Shown piece after piece: positions 1 through 8,958 of a stretch of 47,176 bases of DNA; position 1 is the stretch's first letter; each line of letters begins with the position of its first letter. Source of the DNA: Candidatus Zhuqueibacterota bacterium. Lineage in GTDB: Bacteria; Zhuqueibacterota; Zhuqueibacteria; Zhuqueibacterales; Zhuqueibacteraceae. Below the pieces are notes generated by a model that ran no database searches, was not told the DNA's origin, and saw nothing but the letters and a program-made list of their open reading frames with translations. The translations under genes and the position numbers were made by a program. Location of the stretch: positions 1 through 47,176 of the forward strand of contig JAKEEU010000363.1 in assembly GCA_022616415.1 (NCBI GenBank), written 5' to 3'.

Positions 1-1586
1 GCACCGGCAATTTGCTATTGAATCAGGGAATCACGATACAGCCGTATGCCGATGAACAACCCATATTGAAAGGAACCTTCATGGCTGCCGAGTGGAAGAA
101 GCAAGACAACGGATTATGGACCACCGAATGGTCCCGTTTATTTCCCTCCAGGCCGGCGGATTGGTGGCGACGTAACCGCGAAGGAAAAAAAACGCCGTTG
201 CATCGTTTCAACAACGACATAGTGTTCGTGGACGGCAGGTTCCTGCAGTCCGCCGGCTGGGAAGGCGAAGTGGATGAGAATACTTTTTACATCGACTACG
301 AAGCGGGTGTGGTTTATATCGGCGTTGACCCGACGGACAAATTGGTCGAAATCACCGCTTATGACGTCGCGCTGCTCAGAACAACCAAAGAGTGCCATGG
401 CAAAACCTCGGATCGCAAAGGATACACGATTCGGGGAATCACGTTTACGCAATATGCCTATCGCGCGCTCGAAATTGAAGGAACAGAACCCGAGGGATTA
501 TCCGATGAATCCAAACACGGAAAGGAAGTCGTGGGCATGACCCTGGAGCATTGCACGATTTCCCACTGTTCTCGCGTCGCGGGTTATCTCCGCGGCGATC
601 ACATGACGATTCGGCATTGCAAAGTGAGCGACACCAGCACGGAAGGCATCTACATCATCGCCTCGAACGACGTGCTGCTGGAAAAAAATATTCTCACCCG
701 CAATAACATCGAAAACATCACTGGCTACTATCCCGCGGCGGTGAAGATTTTCAACCAAAGTTACCGGGTGACGTGCAATGATAATCTCGTGATCGACCAT
801 CCCAATTCAAACGGCATTTGGTATGATGTCGGGAACGTCGATGGGGTGTTTACGAACAATTGGATTGAAGGCGTTGGCCGCATTGGCAAAACATTTCCCA
901 CTAACCAGCTCTGGCCGAGCGATAACGGGTTCTTTTTTGAAATCTCAAAAGGCGCCGTATGTGCCGGAAATGTCTTTGTCAATTGTGATCATGGCCTCAT
1001 GGTGCTCAATGCCTCGAATGTTCAAATCTACCAGAACACCTTCATCAATAGTGTGGCATGCATTGGGCGCAATGCGCGAAGCGCTGCCGGCGACCATTTT
1101 GGCTGGCATCCCAGCACCGGACCGGATGTTGATCAGCGCGATGGCCATATTTTCGTCAACAATCTGCTTACCGGTGATGAGAGTTTTAACAGACCCCTTC
1201 TGTTCGTTTGGCAGCCGGCATCATTGTGTGAGGCGCTCGATAAACCGCAACTGAAGCAACTTGATTACAATGTGTACGTGCGCGGTGCCGACAAATCATC
1301 TTACCCCTTGATTCTGTGGAGCCCGGCAGCAAACGAAAACTGTCAAGTGGGATTTGCGTCATTGGAGAATCTGCGAAAACTATATCCGGAATTCTCGGCC
1401 AACAGCCGCAGTTATTTAAACTATGACGGTCCCTTATTCAAGGGCATGGAATTGGGCAACTACCAATTATTATCTGCGTTTCCGGGATCGAAATCAGGAA
1501 TGCAGCTTCCGGCAGAGATCAGTAAGTTTCTTGGCCAGTCTAAGAAAGATGGCCGATACGTTGGGGCGTATCCGCCAATGCCATGA
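1..1586 (+). CDS. Right-handed beta-helix protein, GH120-like (5' end missing)
   Basis: The frame is open back to base 3, in phase with the coding sequence, so the gene starts left of the window and about 528 residues are visible. Repeated short N-x-I/V turns such as NDVLLEKNIL and RVTCNDNLVI are typical of a right-handed parallel beta-helix. A GIWYDVGN segment followed by FFFEISKG resembles the stretch of GH120 beta-xylosidases that carries the nucleophile Asp and the acid/base Glu. The spacing between the two is longer here, so the family call is tentative. The gene ends 44 bases before the xylanase start and lies on the same strand. A xylan side-chain or xylo-oligosaccharide role fits the neighbours. 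A polysaccharide lyase-like beta-helix is the main alternative. Confidence 0.6.
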   Translation, partial: TGNLLLNQGITIQPYADEQPILKGTFMAAEWKKQDNGLWTTEWSRLFPSRPADWWRRNREGKKTPLHRFNNDIVFVDGRFLQSAGWEGEVDENTFYIDYEAGVVYIGVDPTDKLVEITAYDVALLRTTKECHGKTSDRKGYTIRGITFTQYAYRALEIEGTEPEGLSDESKHGKEVVGMTLEHCTISHCSRVAGYLRGDHMTIRHCKVSDTSTEGIYIIASNDVLLEKNILTRNNIENITGYYPAAVKIFNQSYRVTCNDNLVIDHPNSNGIWYDVGNVDGVFTNNWIEGVGRIGKTFPTNQLWPSDNGFFFEISKGAVCAGNVFVNCDHGLMVLNASNVQIYQNTFINSVACIGRNARSAAGDHFGWHPSTGPDVDQRDGHIFVNNLLTGDESFNRPLLFVWQPASLCEALDKPQLKQLDYNVYVRGADKSSYPLILWSPAANENCQVGFASLENLRKLYPEFSANSRSYLNYDGPLFKGMELGNYQLLSAFPGSKSGMQLPAEISKFLGQSKKDGRYVGAYPPMP

Positions 1587-1629
1587 AGAAAGTCATGAAC
1601 GCTTTATCAGAGAATTGGTGTGCAGATTT

Positions 1630-3246
1630 ATGGAAAATAATTTATTTTATTCTTATTCACAGCAGACGAACACGAGTCTCATCTGCAAATGGTGTCACGG
1701 CGCAGTTTTAAGTTTACTCGCCTGTTTGCTTGGATTATTGCCGCAACATTCGTTTGCGCAACCGTTGGCAAAAGGCAAAGGCAAGTTCTTGGGTTGCGCC
1801 ACAAGCAGCAATATGTTTATTAATCTTGATAAATATTGGAACCAGATAACCCCGGGCAATGACGGCAAATGGGAATCGGTTGAGGCCGTTCAAGGACAGT
1901 ATAACTGGGCTAACCTGGATAAAATTTATGATTATGCGGTGCAAAGAGGCATGGCTTTCAAAGAACATACATTAGTTTGGGGAAACCAGCAACCCTTGTG
2001 GATCACTTCGCTTGATTCTGCAGGGCAAAGGGCGGCCGTGGAAAATTGGATACGTCTTGTTGAAGAACGTTACCCGTCAATGGCGTTTGTTGATGTGGTG
2101 AATGAACCTTTCCACGCTCCCCCTTCCTACAAAAATGCATTGGGTGGGGATGGGACGACCGGGTGGGATTGGGTCATCACCGCATTCCAATTGGCAAAAA
2201 AATACCGCGTGCCCGGTGTAAAGCTACTCTTAAACGAATATAATGTCTTGCACAGCAACACGGTGACAACCAACTACCTTGCCCTTATCAAACTCTTGCA
2301 GGACCGAGGTTTAATCGACGGCATTGGAGTGCAAGGCCACTATTTTGAGTTTCGAAGCGATATCTCCAGCTCCAATACTTATATCTACGATATTGCGACG
2401 TTTAAATCCAATCTCAATCGACTTACAGCGACCGGACTTCCGGTTTATATTTCCGAATTTGATATTGATGAGCCGATTGATGCAAATCAGCTTGAACAAT
2501 ACAAAATTTACTTCCCTATTTTTTGGAGCAATCCTGGCGTTAAAGGAATAACATTGTGGGGTTATATTCAAAATGACGTTTGGACGGCTCATCCCAATAC
2601 TTACTTATTGCTGGCCAATGGAACCGAGCGTCCCGCTCTCCAATGGCTCCGCACATATATTTTAACCCCACTGACGCCTGCGCTTATTTCGCCGGTTGGA
2701 GGAATAACTGGCAAACCGCGTAACCCACTTTTAGAATGGCACGCTTCGGCTTCCGCAACATCATACCATATCCAGGTTGCAACCATTAGAATATTCTCAT
2801 CTGTTATCGTGGATACCACAGTTGCTGACACACTCCTGCAATTGAGCCCACTTGCGGCGAACACAAGATTCTACTGGCGTGTGAATGCGGCCAACGAACA
2901 CGGGACGAGTGAATACTCGGCTACGGCAACTTTCACAACCGGAGATCAAATCACGGCCGTCGAAGAATTCTCAGCAATACCAACAGAGTTTCTGTTGCAT
3001 CAAAATTATCCCAATCCGTTCAATCCGACAACAATCATTGACTACACCATTACGCGCGCGAGCTTTGTACAATTGCGGATTTATGATTTGTTGGGACGGG
3101 AAATAAAAACCCTGGTTGACCAAAGAATGCCGGCGGGCAAACATACTGTTCAATTCGAAGCAAATGAGTTGCAGTCAGGGGTCTATGTGTATCGATTCAA
3201 GGCGGCTGGTTTTGTGGACTCGAAGAAGATGATATTGGCAAAATAG
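1630..3246 (+). CDS. Secreted GH10 endo-1,4-beta-xylanase with C-terminal sorting domain
   Basis: This enzyme should cut the beta-1,4-xylan backbone outside the cell. I chose the ATG at 1630 because it gives a 538-residue protein with a signal peptide (hydrophobic residues about 24-43, cleavage after SFA). The GH10 domain shows HTLVWGNQ, the acid/base in VVNEPF (E159) and the nucleophile in ISEFDI (E276). An FnIII-like domain follows at about 360-440. The last 85 residues, from QNYPNPFNPTT, form the sorting/FlgD-like domain used by FCB bacteria for export or surface attachment. An open frame extends upstream to 1423, but it overlaps the previous gene and lacks homology. The domain order is complete and the GH10 assignment is firm. 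Confidence 0.95.
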   Translation: MENNLFYSYSQQTNTSLICKWCHGAVLSLLACLLGLLPQHSFAQPLAKGKGKFLGCATSSNMFINLDKYWNQITPGNDGKWESVEAVQGQYNWANLDKIYDYAVQRGMAFKEHTLVWGNQQPLWITSLDSAGQRAAVENWIRLVEERYPSMAFVDVVNEPFHAPPSYKNALGGDGTTGWDWVITAFQLAKKYRVPGVKLLLNEYNVLHSNTVTTNYLALIKLLQDRGLIDGIGVQGHYFEFRSDISSSNTYIYDIATFKSNLNRLTATGLPVYISEFDIDEPIDANQLEQYKIYFPIFWSNPGVKGITLWGYIQNDVWTAHPNTYLLLANGTERPALQWLRTYILTPLTPALISPVGGITGKPRNPLLEWHASASATSYHIQVATIRIFSSVIVDTTVADTLLQLSPLAANTRFYWRVNAANEHGTSEYSATATFTTGDQITAVEEFSAIPTEFLLHQNYPNPFNPTTIIDYTITRASFVQLRIYDLLGREIKTLVDQRMPAGKHTVQFEANELQSGVYVYRFKAAGFVDSKKMILAK

Positions 3247-3323
3247 GCAGAACGCAACAAGCACAGCGCATGGCGTAGTTTGCTGCGCGTGCACACGACG
3301 ATTGTCAAGAGGGAATTGAGTCT

Positions 3324-5015
3324 ATGAAGAATCTCAGATCAGATGATTGGCGTCGAGGTTTTGTCGGGTTGCCGCATCCACCAAAGCCCATTTCAGCGCT
3401 ATGTTTTTCAATTATAATGCTTCTTGCCGTCGGTGTTCGATCCCAAGGTACCAAGGCTCCGATTGACATTCCTCATTTACAGAGACAAGGCGCCGCCACG
3501 CAGCTCATGGTTCACGGCAAACCATTCCTGATGATCGGCGGCGAACTGGGCAATTCAAGCGCTTCTGATTTGGCGTACCTAAAACCCATCTGGCATAAGT
3601 TGGTCCAAATGCATTTGAATACCGTGCTGGTGCCGGTGTATTGGGAGCTGCTCGAACCGGAGGAGGGCAAATTCGATTTCACTCTCGTTGACAGCGTCAT
3701 TTATTCCGCCCGGCAGCACAATTTGAAATTGGTTCTGCTGTGGTTCGGGTCCTGGAAGAACAGCATGTCGTGCTATGCGCCGCTGTCGATCAAGACCGAT
3801 CAACGCCGGTTTCCTCGTGCGCGCGATCGGGAAGGAAAAGCCCTTGAAATTCTCACGCCATTCAGCGAGGAAAACAGAAGTGCCGATGTCCGCGCCTTTG
3901 CCGCGTTGATGAAACACCTTCGCGCGATCGATGGCAAGGAACAGACAGTCATCTTGATACAAGTAGAAAACGAAATCGGCATGATTCCGGAGGCCAGGGA
4001 TCATAGCGAGGCCGCGAACCGGGCGTTTGCTGAACAGGTGCCGGCCGAGCTGCTCGGTTATTTGCAGAAACATAAAGCCTCACTGATTCCTGAATTCCAT
4101 GACGTGTGGAGTGCAACCGGCTTCAAATCCTCTGGAACGTGGGAAGAAGTATTTGGCAAGAGCGTGCACACCGATGAAATATTCATGGCATGGCATTTTG
4201 CGAGGTATGTAAACGCCGTTGCGCAAGCCGGTAAAGAAGAACATCCCTTGCCCATGTTTGTGAACGCCGCGCTAATACGCCCCGGTTACAAACCGGGACA
4301 ATATCCGAGCGCGGGGCCTCTGCCGCATCTCATGGACGTGTGGCGCGCCGGCGCTCCGCAAATTGACTTTCTCGCGCCGGATATTTATTTCAAGAGTTTT
4401 TCCGAGTGGTGTGAAAAGTATGATCGCTCCGGAAATCCTTTGTTCATTCCCGAAGTGGCAAATAATCAGAGCGTCGCCAACGCCTATTATGCCATTGCCA
4501 AGCACAACGCCATGGGTTACAGCCCGTTCTCAATCGAATCACTTGAAAATCCGGAGACGAACCAGATCTCAAAAGGATATGAAGTTTTGCAGCAACTGGC
4601 GCCTCTGATCCTTGCCAATCAAGGCAAAGGAACAATGGCCGGCGCCTTGCTCGACAGCGCGCATCACCAGACGCAACTGCATCTCGGCGATTTTGTTTTC
4701 AACGTGCGGCATGAATACAGTTGGAGCTACGCCCGGCGCGTGGAAGGCGAGCTGCCAAGAGTGGGAGGAATGATCATCAGGCTTTCGCCTGACGAGTTCT
4801 TGGTAGCGGGTAGTGGCATCATCATCACGTTCGCAGTGCGCGGGGACGACGGCGCTATTGCCGGAATCGGGATGATGGAAGAGGGGAGATTTGTTGACGG
4901 CAGATGGTCTCCCGGCCGGCGCATGAACGGTGATCAAAGCCATCAAGGCCGGCATACGCACTTGCCTGGGGATTCATTCAGCATGCAAAAGGTGAAGCTT
5001 TACAAATATCAATGA
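3324..5015 (+). CDS. GH35-like glycoside hydrolase (DUF5597-type beta-galactosidase)
   Basis: The 563-residue protein has an N-terminal hydrophobic stretch (about 23-38) ending near VRSQG, which suggests export. The motif QVENEIG carries the expected acid/base Glu (E217), and LFIPEV carries the probable nucleophile (E377), as in clan GH-A enzymes of the GH35/DUF5597 group. An early GELGNSSAS stretch is also typical of that group. The start is supported by an AGAGGGA ribosome binding site nine bases upstream. It sits between the xylanase and the sugar symporter, so it probably removes a galactose or arabinose-like side group from xylan or from a co-occurring hemicellulose. The exact sugar cannot be read from the sequence. 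Confidence 0.8.
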   Translation: MKNLRSDDWRRGFVGLPHPPKPISALCFSIIMLLAVGVRSQGTKAPIDIPHLQRQGAATQLMVHGKPFLMIGGELGNSSASDLAYLKPIWHKLVQMHLNTVLVPVYWELLEPEEGKFDFTLVDSVIYSARQHNLKLVLLWFGSWKNSMSCYAPLSIKTDQRRFPRARDREGKALEILTPFSEENRSADVRAFAALMKHLRAIDGKEQTVILIQVENEIGMIPEARDHSEAANRAFAEQVPAELLGYLQKHKASLIPEFHDVWSATGFKSSGTWEEVFGKSVHTDEIFMAWHFARYVNAVAQAGKEEHPLPMFVNAALIRPGYKPGQYPSAGPLPHLMDVWRAGAPQIDFLAPDIYFKSFSEWCEKYDRSGNPLFIPEVANNQSVANAYYAIAKHNAMGYSPFSIESLENPETNQISKGYEVLQQLAPLILANQGKGTMAGALLDSAHHQTQLHLGDFVFNVRHEYSWSYARRVEGELPRVGGMIIRLSPDEFLVAGSGIIITFAVRGDDGAIAGIGMMEEGRFVDGRWSPGRRMNGDQSHQGRHTHLPGDSFSMQKVKLYKYQ

Positions 5016-5077
5016 GTGCAAACGTGAGATTCAAATTCCGGAATCCATCAACGAACATCAAAGAAAGAGAATGACTC

Positions 5078-6475
5078 ATGCCGCCTGAAACACAAAAGTT
5101 GCCCATCAAAGAGAAGATTGGCTACAGTCTCGGCGACACCGCCTCGAATTTGTTTTTTCAAACCTTCATTTTGTTCCTGCCCATCTTCTACACCGACGTC
5201 TTTGGGTTGCCTGCAGCGGCGATGGGAACGATGTTTTTGATCACCAGGATATTCGATGCGGTTAACGATCCCATCATGGGCACAATTGCCGATCGGACCA
5301 ATACACGCTGGGGAAAATTTCGCCCGTTCATTCTGCTCTTTGCCGTTCCTTTCGGCATTATGGGCGTGTTGACGTTTACGACTCCCGATCTCGACGCCAC
5401 CGGAAAACTCATCTACGCCTACGTCACATATAATTTTCTGATGGTCATGTACACCATCGTGAACGTTCCCTATTCTGCACTTATGGGGGTCATTACGCCA
5501 AACTCCCTGGAACGCACCGAAGTATCATCCTATCGTTTCGTTGCGGCTTTTGTCGGCAGTTTGATCGTACAGGCCTCGACCATTTCACTCGTGAAATACT
5601 TTGGGCAGGGGAATGATGCAGCGGGCTGGCAATGGGCCATGGGAGTTCTCGCCGGCTTGGCGGTTGTTTTGTTGTTCATCACTTTCATCACGACCCGCGA
5701 GCGGGTTCATCCTCCCAAAGAACAAAAGATCGAATTCAAGAAAGATCTGAAGGATTTATTTACCAACAAACCCTGGCTGCTTATTGCCGGCGCAACCGTT
5801 TTTCAGTTAACGTATATCGTCATGCGAGGCTCTTCCATTGCTTATTATTTCAAATATTACGTTGGCAACCAGCAGCTCAATCTCTTCGGCAATACCATTG
5901 ATCTTTCTTACGAAGCATTTACTTCTTCTTTTCTGCTGTCAGGAACCATTGTCACGGTCATCGGCGCGATTCTAACCAAATGGTTCTCGAAGATTCTCGA
6001 CAAGAAAAACACTTATGCGGGATTTCTGATCGCCAGCGCCGCGGTGAATGCCGTGTTTTATCTTTTGCGCCCGCAGGATGTTATCCTGATCTATGTGCTC
6101 AATCTCCTGGTCTCGTTCTTTTTCGGACCGGTATCGGTACTGCAATGGGCGATGTATACCGACACCGCCGATTATTCCGAATGGAAAAACCGTCGGCGCG
6201 CCACCGGCTTGGTGATGGCAGCATCTTTATTTGCTCTGAAGCTCGGGCTGACTCTGGGCGGTGCATTTGTTGGCTGGCTGCTTGCCTATTATGGATTTGC
6301 CGCTAACCAAGCCCAGACCGCGGAAGCCCTGACCGGCATTGTGCTGCTTTTGAGCCTCTTCCCTGCAATTTTCGGAATTGCCGGCGGCCTGTTGATGACA
6401 CGTTATCCTCTCACGAATATGATGATGGTTAAAATAGAGGAAGATTTAATTGTGAGAAGACAGGAAGCGCAGTAG
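5078..6475 (+). CDS. GPH-family glycoside/pentoside/hexuronide:cation symporter (MFS)
   Basis: The 465-residue integral membrane protein has about twelve hydrophobic segments. The N-terminal stretch KEKIGYSLGDTASNLFFQT and the loop RTNTRWGKFRPFIL (about residues 70-83) are hallmarks of the GPH family, which includes MelB and XynB/XylP-type transporters. It should bring xylose, xylo-oligosaccharides or (methyl)glucuronate-bearing oligomers across the inner membrane with H+ or Na+. It lies between glycosidase genes with 62 and 46 base gaps, consistent with one operon. No SusC/SusD pair was found in the window, so outer membrane passage must depend on genes elsewhere. Confidence 0.9.
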   Translation: MPPETQKLPIKEKIGYSLGDTASNLFFQTFILFLPIFYTDVFGLPAAAMGTMFLITRIFDAVNDPIMGTIADRTNTRWGKFRPFILLFAVPFGIMGVLTFTTPDLDATGKLIYAYVTYNFLMVMYTIVNVPYSALMGVITPNSLERTEVSSYRFVAAFVGSLIVQASTISLVKYFGQGNDAAGWQWAMGVLAGLAVVLLFITFITTRERVHPPKEQKIEFKKDLKDLFTNKPWLLIAGATVFQLTYIVMRGSSIAYYFKYYVGNQQLNLFGNTIDLSYEAFTSSFLLSGTIVTVIGAILTKWFSKILDKKNTYAGFLIASAAVNAVFYLLRPQDVILIYVLNLLVSFFFGPVSVLQWAMYTDTADYSEWKNRRRATGLVMAASLFALKLGLTLGGAFVGWLLAYYGFAANQAQTAEALTGIVLLLSLFPAIFGIAGGLLMTRYPLTNMMMVKIEEDLIVRRQEAQ

Positions 6476-6521
6476 AAATCCATTTGGCGAAATTCAGAGT
6501 TTTCTTCAATCAAAGAAGAAT

Positions 6522-8813
6522 ATGCAGAACAAAGCACCTTACAAAGATCCCAATCTGCCGATAGCAGAGCGCGTCGCGGATTTGCTTTCACGCATGACGC
6601 TCGAAGAAAAAGCCGCTCAAATGGTTGGCGTTTGGCAGGGCAAGACTCAGACGCTGGTGGATGAGAAAGGCAACTTTGATTTCGAGAAGGCCAAAACCCA
6701 CTACCAAGATGGGCATGGTTTGGGCCAGGTCGGCCGGCCCAGCGACGCGGGCGCAGGAAGGAACGCCAGAGAGCAGGCCGAATTGACCAATGCCATTCAG
6801 AAATTCTTTATCGAAAATAGCCGTCTCGGCATTCCTGTGATCTTTCATGAAGAATGTTTGCACGGGCAGGCGGCTATCGACGGTACGAGCTTTCCACAAC
6901 CCATCGGGCTGGGCGCTACGTTCAATCCCGATCTGGTTCTCCGGCTTTTTGAGATGACGGCGGAAGAAACTCGCAGTCGCGGTACACATCAGGCGCTGAC
7001 ACCGGTTGTCGATGTTGCCCGCGAGCCGCGCTGGGGCCGCGTTGAAGAAACTTATGGTGAAGACCCGTATCTGGTTTCGCGCCTGGGTATTGCCGCCGTG
7101 CAAGGCTTTCAAGGCGACGGCACGTTCAAAGACAAAAAGCACATCATCGCTACGATGAAACATTTTGCGGCGCATGGCCAACCGGAATCGGGAACAAACT
7201 GCGCGCCGGTGAATGTCTCCGAGCGCGTGCTGCGCGAGGTTTTTCTTTATCCTTTTAAAGAAGCCATTCAAAAAGGCGGGGCGATGAGCGTGATGGCGTC
7301 ATATAATGAAATCGATGGCGTGCCCTCTCATGCCAATCGCTGGCTCTTGCGCAAGGTCCTCCGTGAAGAGTGGGGCTTCAAAGGATTCGTGGTTTCAGAT
7401 TATTACGCCATTCGCGAGTTGAATGAACGGTCTGATTTTGGTTTCGGCAACCATGTCGCCAAAGATGGCAAGGAGGCCGCGTTGCTGGCCGCTCAAGCCG
7501 GCGTGAACATCGAGTTGCCCGAACCGGATTGCTACAAACATCTGGTTGAGCTGGTGAGAGAAGGCCCTTTGGAAGAATCCGTTCTCGATGAGTTAGTCGC
7601 AGCAATGCTGACATACAAATTCAAGCTCGGATTATTCGACGATCCGTATGTCGATCCGAAGGCGGCGGAGCGCATTGTCGGAAGTGAGGCCAATCGGAAG
7701 CTGGCTCTACAGGCGGCACGGGAGACTATCATTCTTCTCAAGAACGATAATGGCACGGCGCCTCTCGACATTAAAAAGATCAAAACGCTCGCCGTGATCG
7801 GTCCCAACGCCGACCGTGAGCTGCTGGGTGGATACAGCGGCAAGCCCAAGCATGTTTCGACGGTGCTCAGTGGCATTCGCCAGCGAGTCGGCAATGCGGT
7901 AAAGGTTTTGTATCACGAAGGATGCAAAATCACGATTGGCGGGTCATGGCAACAAGACGAGATCGTTCCGAGTGATCCGGAGGAAGATCGCAAGAGCATT
8001 GCCGAGGCCGTCAAAGTTGCAGAAAAAGCGGATGTGATCGTGCTCGCAATCGGCGGCAACGAACAAACCTCTCGCGAGGCTTGGGCCTTGAACCACTTGG
8101 GTGATCGCGCTGATCTCGATATGGTCGGCCGGCAGGATGAGCTGGTAAACGCCATCGCGGCGCTGGGCAAACCGGTCTTCGCTTTCCTCTTCAACGGCAG
8201 GCCGCTCTCGGTTCGCAATCTCGTCGAAAAAGTGCCGGTGATTTTTGAATGCTGGTATTTGGGACAGGAAACCGGCCAAGCCGTGGCCGAAGTTTTGTTC
8301 GGAGATACGAATCCAGGCGGCAAGCTGCCGATGACGATTCCACGTTCGGTGGGGCATGTTCCTGCCTACTACAATTATAAACCGATGGCACGCCGGGGTT
8401 ATCTCTTCGAGTCTGTTGAACCTCTTTTCGCGTTCGGTTTCGGCCTGAGTTATACCCAATTCCGATTCGGCCAACCGCGTTTGGAAAAATCTGTAATTCG
8501 ACCAGATGAATCCACCCGCGTGCTCGTGGATATAACCAATATTGGACGTGTATCCGGTGATGAGGTGGTGCAGATGTATATTCGAGATCGGGTCAGTTCG
8601 GTGACGCGTCCGGTGAAGGAGCTTAAAGGATTCCAGCGCCTTACTCTTCAACCGGGTGAGACGAAAACGGTGGCGCTGGATATTGCGCCGGAGCATCTGG
8701 CGTTTTATGACATCAATATGAATTATCTCGTGGAGCCGGGTGAATTCGAAATTATGATGGGGAATTCATCGCGCGATCAGGATTTGCAGAAAGTCCGGTT
8801 GACTGTGGAGTGA
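6522..8813 (+). CDS. GH3 beta-glycosidase (probable cytoplasmic beta-xylosidase/beta-glucosidase)
   Basis: This 763-residue protein begins directly with the GH3 domain (NLPIAERVADLLSRMTLEEKAAQM) and has no signal peptide, so it probably acts in the cytoplasm on imported oligomers. The REPRWGRVEETYGEDP motif and the nucleophile Asp in FVVSDYYA (D293) are present. The second GH3 domain and the C-terminal FnIII-like domain (VDITNIGRVSGDEVVQMYI onward) complete the usual three-domain architecture at normal length. The gene follows the symporter by 46 bases. Substrate preference between xylo- and gluco-oligomers cannot be decided from sequence; the neighbours favour xylo-oligomers. Confidence 0.92.
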   Translation: MQNKAPYKDPNLPIAERVADLLSRMTLEEKAAQMVGVWQGKTQTLVDEKGNFDFEKAKTHYQDGHGLGQVGRPSDAGAGRNAREQAELTNAIQKFFIENSRLGIPVIFHEECLHGQAAIDGTSFPQPIGLGATFNPDLVLRLFEMTAEETRSRGTHQALTPVVDVAREPRWGRVEETYGEDPYLVSRLGIAAVQGFQGDGTFKDKKHIIATMKHFAAHGQPESGTNCAPVNVSERVLREVFLYPFKEAIQKGGAMSVMASYNEIDGVPSHANRWLLRKVLREEWGFKGFVVSDYYAIRELNERSDFGFGNHVAKDGKEAALLAAQAGVNIELPEPDCYKHLVELVREGPLEESVLDELVAAMLTYKFKLGLFDDPYVDPKAAERIVGSEANRKLALQAARETIILLKNDNGTAPLDIKKIKTLAVIGPNADRELLGGYSGKPKHVSTVLSGIRQRVGNAVKVLYHEGCKITIGGSWQQDEIVPSDPEEDRKSIAEAVKVAEKADVIVLAIGGNEQTSREAWALNHLGDRADLDMVGRQDELVNAIAALGKPVFAFLFNGRPLSVRNLVEKVPVIFECWYLGQETGQAVAEVLFGDTNPGGKLPMTIPRSVGHVPAYYNYKPMARRGYLFESVEPLFAFGFGLSYTQFRFGQPRLEKSVIRPDESTRVLVDITNIGRVSGDEVVQMYIRDRVSSVTRPVKELKGFQRLTLQPGETKTVALDIAPEHLAFYDINMNYLVEPGEFEIMMGNSSRDQDLQKVRLTVE

Positions 8814-8908
8814 TAGTTGATCTCAAATGTTGGCTGACTGGTCAGTTGACTTCGTGAGACGCAAACGTTTTGTGTTTTGATAACGAAGGAATTCTTTTAA
8901 GCGTCGCC

Positions 8909-8940
8909 CTGGGACGGCCAATTCGGCTGTCCCAGTTATT
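8909..8940 (+). terminator. Possible intrinsic terminator or attenuator between the two GH3 genes
   Basis: CTGGGAC (8909-8915) pairs with GTCCCAG (8929-8935), and the stem continues with GCC/GGC around an AATTC loop. The tail TTATTTCC is only moderately T-rich. The hairpin lies 24 bases before the next GH3 start, so it could reduce read-through or stabilise the upstream mRNA end. Confidence 0.5.
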
Positions 8941-8958
8941 TCCTTAAAAGACCAAACT

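Noticed and set aside
1423..1629. Upstream extension of the xylanase
   Set aside because: It overlaps the previous gene and would place 69 unrelated residues before the signal peptide.
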